A stretch of DNA of 60,520 nt from Streptosporangiaceae bacterium. Its GTDB lineage: Bacteria > Actinomycetota > Actinomycetes > Streptosporangiales > Streptosporangiaceae. The notes beneath the pieces are model-generated. The model did no database searches. It saw only the letters and a list, made by a program, of their open reading frames with translations, and was not told the origin of the DNA. Position numbers and translations under genes: made by a program. This document shows, piece by piece, positions 7,845-15,517 of the stretch (its first letter is position 1; each line of letters begins with the position of its first letter). The stretch covers positions 1 to 60,520 of the forward strand of contig JAFARZ010000130.1 in assembly GCA_019245115.1 (NCBI GenBank), in the 5' to 3' direction.

Positions 7845-9605
7845 TCAGGCGCGTAGTTGCTGGATCTTGTCCTTGAACAAGGTGGTGGCGATCGTGGCCT
7901 TGTGCGGCTGGCCACGCAGGAAGGCCTCGGCGAACTTCTTCGCCTGCTCGTACTCCACCTTCCCGGGCAGCGGCGGCTCCTCCGGGTTGACGTTCGCGTC
8001 CACCAGGGCGGGTCCCGGATGCGCGAGCGCCTGCTGGATCACCCCGGGCAGCTCGCCGGGCTTGGTCACCTTGGCGCTGAAGGCGCCGTTGGCGGTCGCG
8101 AACGCCGCGAAGTCGGCCGGCGGCGGGGAGTGCCGCACGCCGTACTCGGGATAGCCGAGGATCATCTGCTCCCAGAGAATCTGGCCCAGCGAATTGTTGT
8201 TGTTGATCACGACCTTGATCGGGACCTGGTGCTTTATCGCGGTCAGGAACTCGGCCATCAGCATGGCGAAGCCGCCGTCACCGACGAACGCGATCACCTG
8301 GCGGTCCGGGAACGCGTGCTGGATGCCGATCGCGTACGGGAGGCCGGGCGCCATCGTGGCCAGGTTGCCGGACAGGTAGAACTGCCGGCCGCCGCGGATC
8401 GTCCAGTGCCGCGCGGCCCAGGTCGCGATGGTCCCGCTGTCGCAGGTGAGGACCGCGTCGTCGGTAGCGGCCTCGTTGATCACGCTCATCAGGTACTGGG
8501 GCGCGATCGGGTCGCGGCCGGCGTTCTCCAGAGCGGCCATCTTGCGTTGCCAGGTCTGCATCTCCTTCTGGTACTTGGCCAGGAACGAGGTGTCGGACCG
8601 CTGCTTGAGCAATGGGAGCAGGGCGCGGAGCGTCTGCTTCGCGTCGCCGATCACCGGGACTTCGGTGGGGATCCTCGCTCCCGCCCGGGCCGGATCCGCC
8701 TCGATCTGCGCGGCCCGGGCCTTCTGCGGGAGGTGCTTGGTGTACGGGAAGTTGGTGCCGACCAGCAGCAGCGTGTCGACCTCTTCCATCAGCTCTTCGG
8801 ACGGCTTGGTGCCGAGCAGGCCGATGCCGCCGGTCGTATAGGGAGAGTCGTCGGGGACGGTGGCCTTGCCGGGCAGCGTCTTCACGATCGGCGCGCCCAG
8901 GGTCTCGGCCAGCGCCAGCAGTTCCTCGCGGGCGTGCAGCGCGCCGGCCCCGGCCAGGATGGCGATCTTCTTGCCGTCCTCCAGGAAGTCGGCAAGCCGT
9001 TGCAGTTCAGTTTCGCTCGGCATGCCCGGCGCGTCGAGGCGGATAGCGGCGGTCTTGGGGGCGGCGGCGGGCGCCACATGCTGCCACGGGTCGGCGTCCG
9101 CGTCGGCGACCTGGATGTCGTTGGGCACGGTGATATGTGCCACGCCCCGCCTCGCGTACGCGGTGCGGACCGCGTTGTCGACAACGGCCTGGATCTGCAC
9201 CGGGTTGTAGATCATCTGGTCGTATTCGGCTACGTCCGCGTACAGCTTGGTGAGGTCGACTTCCTGCTGGTAAGCGGTACCGAGCAGGGATGTCTCCTGC
9301 ATGCCGGTGATGGCCAGCACCGGGGCATGGTCCAGCTTGGCGTCGTACAGGCCGTTGAGCAGGTGGATACCGCCGGGACCGGAGGTGGCCAGGCAGACCC
9401 CGATCCGGCCGGTGGCCTTGGCGTAGCCGGTCGCCATGAACGCGGCCGCTTCCTCGTGGTGGACCAGGAAGAAGCGGACTCTGTCCTGGTGCCGCCGCAG
9501 GCCTTCCATGATCCCGTTGATGCCGTCTCCTGGCAGGCCGAACACGGTGTCGACGCCCCAGTCGGCCAGCCGCTCGATCAGGGACTCAGATGCGATCCGT
9601 GCCAT
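7845..9605 (-). CDS. poxB: ThDP-dependent pyruvate oxidase/dehydrogenase (quinone)-like enzyme
   Basis: 586 aa. The ATG at 9605 has a GGAGG site upstream. The N-terminal Pyr domain opens with ADWGVDTVFGLPGDGING and contains the catalytic Glu in HHEEAAAFMATGYAK. A central FAD/Rossmann-like domain follows. The C-terminal PP domain has GDGGFAMLMAEF then NNNNSLGQ, the thiamine diphosphate/Mg motif. Length and order fit PoxB and the related acetolactate synthase-like family. The likely reaction is oxidative decarboxylation of pyruvate to acetate with electrons to quinone, at the membrane. The C-terminal membrane-binding helix of E. coli PoxB is not obvious here, so an acetolactate-synthase-like activity remains possible. 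Confidence 0.85.
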   Translation of the reverse strand: MARIASESLIERLADWGVDTVFGLPGDGINGIMEGLRRHQDRVRFFLVHHEEAAAFMATGYAKATGRIGVCLATSGPGGIHLLNGLYDAKLDHAPVLAITGMQETSLLGTAYQQEVDLTKLYADVAEYDQMIYNPVQIQAVVDNAVRTAYARRGVAHITVPNDIQVADADADPWQHVAPAAAPKTAAIRLDAPGMPSETELQRLADFLEDGKKIAILAGAGALHAREELLALAETLGAPIVKTLPGKATVPDDSPYTTGGIGLLGTKPSEELMEEVDTLLLVGTNFPYTKHLPQKARAAQIEADPARAGARIPTEVPVIGDAKQTLRALLPLLKQRSDTSFLAKYQKEMQTWQRKMAALENAGRDPIAPQYLMSVINEAATDDAVLTCDSGTIATWAARHWTIRGGRQFYLSGNLATMAPGLPYAIGIQHAFPDRQVIAFVGDGGFAMLMAEFLTAIKHQVPIKVVINNNNSLGQILWEQMILGYPEYGVRHSPPPADFAAFATANGAFSAKVTKPGELPGVIQQALAHPGPALVDANVNPEEPPLPGKVEYEQAKKFAEAFLRGQPHKATIATTLFKDKIQQLRA

Positions 9606-9773
9606 CAGTGCCTCCGTTTCGGTTAGCTGCCCACCTGTCCAGACAAGGCGCTGCCAAACGCGCGGGACAGGTGCGTTTCGAGCGGGCGGCACGGCATACG
9701 TTTGCAGACGGCGTGGCCAGGTACTTGACGTGTTGTGCGCGTTCTGCCCATACCGGGGAGTAGTCTACGGCGA

Positions 9774-11057
9774 ATGACTAGTCAGCCCGTTCAGCCGCCG
9801 GATGGCCAGGCCATGCCGCCTGACCAGGCCGCGCTGGCCGATCGGCTGCGCGACATCGAGGCGGTGACCGACGCGGCCCTGTCCCGCCTGGATGAACCGG
9901 CCATGCTGGCGGAACTGCTCGAGCGGGTGAAGAACGTGCTGGGTGCGGACACCGCCACCGTGCTGCTGCTGGACCGGGCGGCCGGGGTGCTGGCGGCGAC
10001 GGCGGCGCAGGGCATCGAGGAGGAGGTCCTGCAAGGGGTCCGGGTGCCGGTGGGGACGGGTTTCGCCGGCCACATCGCCGCGACCCGCCGTCCGCTGATA
10101 CTGGACCGGGTCGACCACTCCACGGTGCGTAACCCGCTGCTGGTCGACCGGCGGCTCAGGTCCATGCTCGGAGTACCGCTGCTGGCCGGGGGTGAGGTGA
10201 TCGGTGTACTCCACGTCGGATCGGTGACCGGCCGGCAGTTCGGCCCGGACGATGTCGAACTGCTCCAGCTCGCCGCCGAGCGGGCCGCGCTGGCCGTGCA
10301 CTCGATGATGGCCCAGGACGACCGGATGGCCGCGGCGGCGCTGCACCGCAGCCTCCTGCCGGCCAGGCTCCCCGAGGTCCCCGGAGCGGATCTGGCGGCG
10401 CGCTACGTCACCGGTTCCGGCAATGTCGGCGGGGACTGGTACGACGTGTTCGCACTGCCCACCGGAGAACTCGGCATCGTGATCGGTGATGTGGCCGGGT
10501 CCGGCCTGCCAGCCGCCGTGATCATGGGCCGGATGCGGAGCGCGCTGCGCGCGTACGTGCTGGAAACCAGTGACCCCGGCGACGCGCTGCGCAGGCTGGA
10601 CCGGAAGATCCAGTATTTCGAGCCTGATGCGATGGCCACCGTGCTGTACGGCGTCTACCAGCCGGAGTCCGGACGGATGCGGGTTTCCTCGGCCGGGCAC
10701 CTGTCGCCGGTCATCGCGGTGCCGGGCGAGCAGCCCGCGCCCGCGGATATCGACGTGGACCTGCCGATCGGCGTGGCCGACGACCCGCCGCGCACAGCCA
10801 CCGCGGTCGATATCCGGCCGGGGGGGTTGCTGTGCTTTTACACCGACGGCCTGGTGGAAAGGCGGGATCAGCCGCTGGATCAGGGCATCGCCCGGCTGTG
10901 CGCCGCGATCGCCGGGGTGATGACGACCTCGGCCACCGGCACCGCGGGGTCCGTGCCGGTGGCCGAGGAAGCATGCGCCGGTATCATGCGCTCCCTGGTG
11001 GGCAACGCGCCGGCTCGCGACGACGTCGCCGTGCTGACACTGCACCGCCAGAACTGA
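9774..11057 (+). CDS. GAF domain + PP2C-type (SpoIIE) serine phosphatase
   Basis: 427 aa from the ATG at 9774. Residues 20-175 form a GAF sensor (DTATVLLLDRAAGVLAATA ... GVPLLAGGEVIGVLHVG). Residues 195-425 are a SpoIIE/RsbU phosphatase with GGDWYDVF, the metal-binding IGDVAGSGLPAA, and SSAGHLSPV, then LCFYTDGLVERR. Such proteins dephosphorylate STAS anti-anti-sigma factors. A STAS protein and a HATPase kinase are encoded 1.5-2.3 kb away. The GAF domain suggests control by a small ligand or redox signal. The gene ends in a 14-bp terminator hairpin that includes the last base of its stop. Confidence 0.92.
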   Translation: MTSQPVQPPDGQAMPPDQAALADRLRDIEAVTDAALSRLDEPAMLAELLERVKNVLGADTATVLLLDRAAGVLAATAAQGIEEEVLQGVRVPVGTGFAGHIAATRRPLILDRVDHSTVRNPLLVDRRLRSMLGVPLLAGGEVIGVLHVGSVTGRQFGPDDVELLQLAAERAALAVHSMMAQDDRMAAAALHRSLLPARLPEVPGADLAARYVTGSGNVGGDWYDVFALPTGELGIVIGDVAGSGLPAAVIMGRMRSALRAYVLETSDPGDALRRLDRKIQYFEPDAMATVLYGVYQPESGRMRVSSAGHLSPVIAVPGEQPAPADIDVDLPIGVADDPPRTATAVDIRPGGLLCFYTDGLVERRDQPLDQGIARLCAAIAGVMTTSATGTAGSVPVAEEACAGIMRSLVGNAPARDDVAVLTLHRQN

Positions 11058-11094
11058 GCTCCGGGACCAGCTGTGTGGGACTGGTCCCGGAGCT
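11057..11094. terminator. Bidirectional terminator hairpin
   Basis: Perfect 14-bp stem, AGCTCCGGGACCAG with CTGGTCCCGGAGCT, around a 10-base loop. It sits between the convergent SpoIIE-type gene and the GT4 gene and can serve both. Confidence 0.85.
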
Positions 11095-11108
11095 AGCCGG
11101 CACCAGGA

Positions 11109-12299
11109 TCAGGCGGCCTTCAGCATCTGGTCGTAGACGGCGGTCGTCTCCGCCGCGATGCGGTCCCAGCCGTAGCGCGACTTGGCGCGATCCGCCCCGG
11201 CGACCCCGTACGCCTCCATGAGCATGGGGTGCGCGAGCAGGTGGCGGATCCGCTGGGCGAGCAGGCCAGGCCGTCCCGGCGGGATGAGGATACCGGTCGT
11301 GCCGTCCACCACGGCGTCCATGTGGCCGCCGGTCGGCGGCGCCACCACCGGCTTTCCGCACGCCATGGCCTCCAGGGAGGTAACGCCGGACGGCTCATAC
11401 GAGCAGGTGCTCAGCACCAGGTCCGCGGAACGCAGCAAGGCCGGCATCTCCTGCCGGTCAACCTGGCCGGTGAAGAGCACCCGGTCGGACAGGCCCAGCG
11501 CGCCGGTCATCGAGGCCAGGCCCTGGTACGCAGGGTCGCGGGCGAGCTGATCCCGGACCGGACCGCCGACCACGAGCAGCTCAGCGCCCGGCACCTTGGC
11601 CATGGCGCGGAGCAGGGTTTCGAGCGCCTCCCGTTCCTTCAGGTCGGCGGCCGTCAGCAGCCGCGGCCGGCCGTTGCGCTCGGCAGCCGGCCCGTCCGGA
11701 GCGAACGCGATGGTGTCAACGCCCCACGGGACGCAGCGGACCGACGTGCGCGGGACACCGAGCCGGGTCAGGTCGGACACCACCGCCGAACTGGCCGCGA
11801 CGACCGCGTCGGCGGAGCGGCCGATGGCCGGCTCCAGGCGGAGCCTGGCTGGCGGGGGAGTGGCGGCCTTCGCGTTCGCATGGTCGCGGCGTTCCGCGAC
11901 ACCGAGCGAGCTGAACGACTGGACTACCGGTATGCCCAGGCCACGGGCCGCGGCCAGGGCGGCCAGGCCGCTGGTCCAGTTGACGGCGTGCACGACATCG
12001 GGCCGCGAACGGAGCCAGCGGGCGCGGAGCGGCTCACTGAACGCGGGGATGTGCGCGAGGAGGTCCGCGTCACCCGGTTTACCGACCGGGCCGGCCGGGA
12101 TCTGCTCGATCCGCACGCCGTCGATCTCGGCGTGATCCGGCTCGTCGGGCTGGTGCTTTTGCGTATATACGGTCACTTGATGCCCTAGGTGGGCGAGAAC
12201 ACGGGTCAGCTCGCGCATCCCGGTGTCTTCGGGGCGCGGGCCGGCGCCGTTACGCGGACGAAGCAGAGTGGCATGCTGCGCAACCATGGCGATCTTCAT
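11109..12299 (-). CDS. GT4-family glycosyltransferase
   Basis: 396 aa, GT-B fold. The N-terminal domain has MKIAMVAQHATLLRP and DVVHAVNWTSGLAA. The C-terminal Rossmann domain shows LLVVGGP, LFTGQVDRQEMPALL and the E-x7-E motif in YEPSGVTSLEAMACGKP, which binds the nucleotide-sugar donor. It resembles MshA and sucrose-phosphate-synthase-like enzymes. The start at 12299 follows an AGGAGG site that lies inside one arm of a 12-bp inverted repeat (12307-12351). It is a single-gene unit, separate from the glycosyltransferase operon at 13.6-20.8 kb. Confidence 0.88.
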   Translation of the reverse strand: MKIAMVAQHATLLRPRNGAGPRPEDTGMRELTRVLAHLGHQVTVYTQKHQPDEPDHAEIDGVRIEQIPAGPVGKPGDADLLAHIPAFSEPLRARWLRSRPDVVHAVNWTSGLAALAAARGLGIPVVQSFSSLGVAERRDHANAKAATPPPARLRLEPAIGRSADAVVAASSAVVSDLTRLGVPRTSVRCVPWGVDTIAFAPDGPAAERNGRPRLLTAADLKEREALETLLRAMAKVPGAELLVVGGPVRDQLARDPAYQGLASMTGALGLSDRVLFTGQVDRQEMPALLRSADLVLSTCSYEPSGVTSLEAMACGKPVVAPPTGGHMDAVVDGTTGILIPPGRPGLLAQRIRHLLAHPMLMEAYGVAGADRAKSRYGWDRIAAETTAVYDQMLKAA

Positions 12300-12306
12300 G
12301 GGGGAA

Positions 12307-12351
12307 GCCTCCTGTGGCGAATCTTTCCGTCACTGTGTGTCGCCAGGAGGC
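12307..12351 (-). promoter_or_regulatory. Leader hairpin that includes the ribosome-binding site of the GT4 gene
   Basis: Inverted repeat in the 5' leader: on the minus strand GCCTCCTGGCGA pairs with TCGCCACAGGAGGC (two-base bulge), with a 19-base loop. The second arm carries the AGGAGG ribosome-binding site of the gene starting at 12299. If folded, it would block initiation. A role as a riboregulator or thermometer is inference. Confidence 0.5.
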
Positions 12352-12499
12352 ACGGAAAAGGTGATGCCCAACCGCACGCTCCGCGACCACACCGTGTCGC
12401 ATACAGCGTGCCTGCGTCGTAGGCACCACTACATGACAGAGTATGCCACTTGCCGAGTACTTTTAAACCCCTCGCGGAAACCGCTTACTTGATGTCTTG

Positions 12500-12868
12500 T
12501 CAGCCGGCCGCGGCATCCTCGACCGTGCCGAAAACCGGGACCAGGCGGTCGGCCGTCGTGAGGCGGAGCATCTTGGCCACCGCCTCCTGGGGGGCGACCA
12601 GGGCCATCATGCCACCCTGCCGGTCCAGTGCCCGGTTGGCCTGGAGGATCACGTGCAGCGCGGATGAATCCATGAACCGCAGTCCGGCCAGGTCGAGGAT
12701 CATGGTGCTGGGCCGCTGGGCCACTTCCTCGTCCAGGACCGTGCGGAGATCTTCCCGATTCGTGACATCCGCCTCGCCGGAGATGATCACCAACGTGTAT
12801 GGCTGCCCGGCGGATTCCCGGGCCGTCACAGTAAGCGTCAGCAGATCCACGCCCTTGTTGTACCACAC
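12500..12868 (-). CDS. STAS-domain anti-sigma factor antagonist
   Basis: 122 aa. Contains the anti-anti-sigma pattern: LTVTARES, LVIISGEADVTN, and DLAGLRFMDSSALHVIL, where the Ser of MDSSA is the usual phosphorylation site. A GTG at 12868 gives this length. A GTG at 12850 is equally plausible and neither has a clear ribosome-binding site. It lies 56 bp downstream of an anti-sigma HATPase gene on the same strand, and a SpoIIE-type phosphatase gene is 1.4 kb away. The set forms a plausible partner-switching module. Confidence 0.9.
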   Translation of the reverse strand: MWYNKGVDLLTLTVTARESAGQPYTLVIISGEADVTNREDLRTVLDEEVAQRPSTMILDLAGLRFMDSSALHVILQANRALDRQGGMMALVAPQEAVAKMLRLTTADRLVPVFGTVEDAAAG

Positions 12869-12924
12869 CCGGCAGGCTGGCGGGATAGGCGATCGGCGCC
12901 CCGGAGGGGACGGAAGGCGGCCAC

Positions 12925-13299
12925 TCAGGAAGTCCTCAGGAACATATGCAGACGGATCGTGGTGCCGGTCTGGTCGGAGCGCAGATCAACTCGATCACAC
13001 ACCTGGTTGACCAGCCACAAGCCGTGTCCGCCCATGGCGTCAACGGCGGGCCGGCGGGTACCGACCAGCGGATCGCTGATGAACCCGTCGTCGGTGATCT
13101 GGCAGACGATCTCGTCGGCGTCGTGCCAGATGTCCAGCGTGCCGGCCGACCGGGCATGGCGGAATGTGTTGGCCGCGACCTCGCTGACCGCCAGCACCAG
13201 ATCGATGACGCGCGCCGCGCTGAGCCCCGCTTGCCGGGCGTGGCTGGCCACCATCGCGCGCACCGCTGACAGGTCAGTGGTGAAGGTCAAGGTCGTCAT
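12925..13299 (-). CDS. Anti-sigma factor serine kinase (RsbW/HATPase_c-type)
   Basis: 124 aa from the ATG at 13299. An in-frame ATG at 13332 would add 11 residues. The GHKL ATPase N-box is LAVSEVAANTFRHA, the G1 region is CQITDDG, and GGHGLWLVNQVCDRVDL is the G2 box. This is the compact RsbW-like type found in actinobacteria that phosphorylates STAS partners and may bind a sigma factor. It is the first gene of a two-gene unit with the STAS gene. Confidence 0.9.
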   Translation of the reverse strand: MTTLTFTTDLSAVRAMVASHARQAGLSAARVIDLVLAVSEVAANTFRHARSAGTLDIWHDADEIVCQITDDGFISDPLVGTRRPAVDAMGGHGLWLVNQVCDRVDLRSDQTGTTIRLHMFLRTS

Positions 13300-13453
13300 G
13301 GCGTCAGGCACCGGCGACGGCTCCGTCGACATCAACCGTCACCATACACCGCGCGGCAGTTTGAGAACGCGCGCTGACGGTAGCTGTAAGGCCGTAGAGG
13401 CAGTCCGCGCAGCGACGACGACGCCCGGACCCATAAGCGAACCGGAGGGCATC

Positions 13454-13633
13454 ATGAAGGCAGGAACTGTTGTCCTGCTGATCTGGCTCATCATCGGCCT
13501 TATCGCGGCCGCGCAGCGTGGCTATTTCGGCGAGAGGGCGCCAAGCTGTTCCGGCGCGGGCACGATCTTCGTGACGATCATCGCCGGACCGCTCAACTAC
13601 GTCGGGGCGAATCCCAAGGTCTCCTGCCACTAG
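13454..13633 (+). CDS. Small membrane protein, 59 aa, RGYF/GPLNY type
   Basis: The ATG at 13454 follows GGAGGGC. One N-terminal transmembrane helix (VVLLIWLIIGLIAAA) is followed by QRGYF, a Cys, a glycine-rich hydrophobic stretch, and GPLNYVG, ending with a Cys near the C-terminus. A second gene at 53818 encodes the same architecture with QRGYF, GPLNYLG and both cysteines conserved, so selection acts on the peptide and this is a real gene. I know of no assigned function. The two cysteines could form a disulfide outside the membrane. It runs convergent to the GT9 gene, which ends two bases away. Confidence 0.8.
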   Translation: MKAGTVVLLIWLIIGLIAAAQRGYFGERAPSCSGAGTIFVTIIAGPLNYVGANPKVSCH

Positions 13634-13634
13634 C

Positions 13635-14585
13635 TCACCCGTCCTTAGTGAGGCTTAGCACTGTTTCCGCGGCGGCGATGACGTCCGCCGGGCTGATCGC
13701 CAGCAGCCGCGGATCCGGCGCCGACGCGTGCGCATCGCCGGACCGGCCGGGTTCTCCGGCCCATAGCACCCGGTGCGCAGGCCGGGGTGGCGGACCCCAC
13801 AGCGCGGGCGGTACCGGCCCGGCCAATGTGACCGCCGGGGCCCCGAACGCGGCGGCCAGGTGGGCTATGCCGGTGTCCCCGCTCAGCACCAGGGCGGCGT
13901 GGGCGGTGAGCGCGGCCAGCGCGGTCAGGTCCAGCTGGCCGGCCAGCACGCTGGCCGGCGGCAGGCCGGCCCGGCCGGCGATGAAGGAAGCCAGCGGCCC
14001 CTCGTCAGCGGTTCCGGTCAGGACGATCCGGCGGCCGGTGAGGGCTGTGGCGACCTCGGCCCATCGGTCCGGCGGCCACCTGCGAGCGGCCGCGCTGGCA
14101 CCGGCGTGAATGACCACCGCGCCGGGCCACGGAGTCCCGCTTGCCGGCGGGTCGAGCTTCAGCATGGCGGGGTCCGGATCGGCGGGGATACCGCCCTCGG
14201 TGAGCAGCCGGCACCACCGGGCCACCTCGTGTTCGGCGGGCCGCCAGCCCGGCAGGCCGCGAGTGATCTCGAGACCCTCGTGGGCAAAGGCGAGCAATCG
14301 GCGCGGCCGCGTGGCGGCGAGCAGCAGGGTGCTCTGCTGGCCGCGGCCGTGCAGGTTGACGGCCAGGTCGGCGTGGTGCAGGCGCGACGCCAGCGGCCGC
14401 AGCGGCGCGGTATCGGCGACTTCGTCGACCGCTCCGCACAGTCCGGCGAGCGGCTCGAGGACGGCCGGAGCCGCCAGCGTGATACCGGCGTCCGGAAACG
14501 CCGTCCGGACCGCGCGCAGCGCGGGCACCCCGGTCAGGAAATCGCCCAGCCCCAGGGCCCGTAGCAAGACGATCCTCAACCGCAC
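13635..14585 (-). CDS. GT9-family glycosyltransferase (ADP-heptose heptosyltransferase-like)
   Basis: 316 aa. The GTG at 14585 was chosen because RIVLLRALGLGDFLTGVPAL, the GT9 opening motif, follows at once and because it overlaps the stop of the upstream GT4 gene by 10 bases. The C-terminal half has VVIHAGASAAARRWPPDRW and SGDTGIAHLAAAFGAP followed by GPVPPALWGPP, the GT9 nucleotide-heptose binding signature. It is the last gene of the seven-gene operon. GT9 enzymes transfer heptose in Gram-negative LPS, so here the acceptor must be a different glycan or a lipid/protein. The presence of GmhA and GmhB supports heptose as donor. Confidence 0.87.
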   Translation of the reverse strand: MRLRIVLLRALGLGDFLTGVPALRAVRTAFPDAGITLAAPAVLEPLAGLCGAVDEVADTAPLRPLASRLHHADLAVNLHGRGQQSTLLLAATRPRRLLAFAHEGLEITRGLPGWRPAEHEVARWCRLLTEGGIPADPDPAMLKLDPPASGTPWPGAVVIHAGASAAARRWPPDRWAEVATALTGRRIVLTGTADEGPLASFIAGRAGLPPASVLAGQLDLTALAALTAHAALVLSGDTGIAHLAAAFGAPAVTLAGPVPPALWGPPPRPAHRVLWAGEPGRSGDAHASAPDPRLLAISPADVIAAAETVLSLTKDG

Positions 14586-15517
14586 ACCACCTCGGCGAGC
14601 AGGCAGTCCCAGTCGGCCAGGAACCTGGCCAGCCCGTACCTGGCCAGCGCGTGCTCCCGCGCCGCCTGGCCCATCTGCCGGGCCAGCCCCGGGTCGCCGA
14701 TCATCCGCCGGGCGGCACGGGCCAGCCGTGTCACGTCGGTGGAAACGACGCCCGAGCCCAGCGGGATGGCCTCGGGCACCTCGGTCGCGGCCAGGGCGAC
14801 GACCGGCATGCCGAGCTGCATGGCCTCGATCAGCGACAGGCCGAGTGAGGTCCACCGGACGGGATGCAGGTACAGGCGGCGCCGGGGGAGTTCATCGAGC
14901 AGCGCCTTGTGCGGGAGATCGGTGCCGCCGGCCGGCTCGCTGCCCAGGCCGAACAGGTCGACCTCCAGATACCGCCGGAACCCGGGGAGCAGGTCGGTGC
15001 CGGTGACCCGGCCGCGGCGGACCGGCTCGTTCACCACCACGGCCGCGGTCGGCAACTCACCGGTGTACCGGTAGCCCGGATCCGGGATACCGTGCTCGAT
15101 CACCACGGTCCTGGTCGGCCCGCAATCCCAGAACAGCTCGTTGAAGTGGGTGACGTGCACGATCACCACACCGGGCACGCCGGCCGCCGGGTGCCGCATA
15201 TCCGCGATCCGGCCCTGCGGGGCGTTGTGTTCCAGGTACACCACGGGGACGTCCACGCCGGGCCGCAAGCCGGTCCACTGGGTGATGAGCCCCAGTTCGT
15301 TCGTACGCTGGGTTATTACCACGTCGATGCCGGCAGATCGGAGGCCGGCGGGTGCGATCTCAGTGGCATTCGGCGGCCAGTCGAAGGTGCCGGGACGGGA
15401 CGGGCGGCCGCGGCCGTCCGGCGGGCGGCCGGGGAGTACCGGGATGAGATAGTCATGGCCGCCCTGTACGAACGCCGTAGTCCACGAGCCGTGGACGTGC
15501 CACAGCAGGATCCTCAT
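14576..15517 (-). CDS. GT4-like glycosyltransferase
   Basis: 313 aa from the ATG at 15517, which overlaps the carbamoyltransferase stop (ATGA). It opens MRILLWHVHGSWTTAFVQG. The C-terminal portion has the pattern LGLSLIEAMQLGMPVVALAATEVPEAIP, a GT-B E-x7-E-like donor site with the first Glu replaced (SLGLSLIEA). VVIEHGIPDPGYRY marks the start of the C-terminal domain. Related proteins occur in actinobacterial sugar clusters. Acceptor and donor are unknown. Confidence 0.8.
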   Translation of the reverse strand: MRILLWHVHGSWTTAFVQGGHDYLIPVLPGRPPDGRGRPSRPGTFDWPPNATEIAPAGLRSAGIDVVITQRTNELGLITQWTGLRPGVDVPVVYLEHNAPQGRIADMRHPAAGVPGVVIVHVTHFNELFWDCGPTRTVVIEHGIPDPGYRYTGELPTAAVVVNEPVRRGRVTGTDLLPGFRRYLEVDLFGLGSEPAGGTDLPHKALLDELPRRRLYLHPVRWTSLGLSLIEAMQLGMPVVALAATEVPEAIPLGSGVVSTDVTRLARAARRMIGDPGLARQMGQAAREHALARYGLARFLADWDCLLAEVVCG

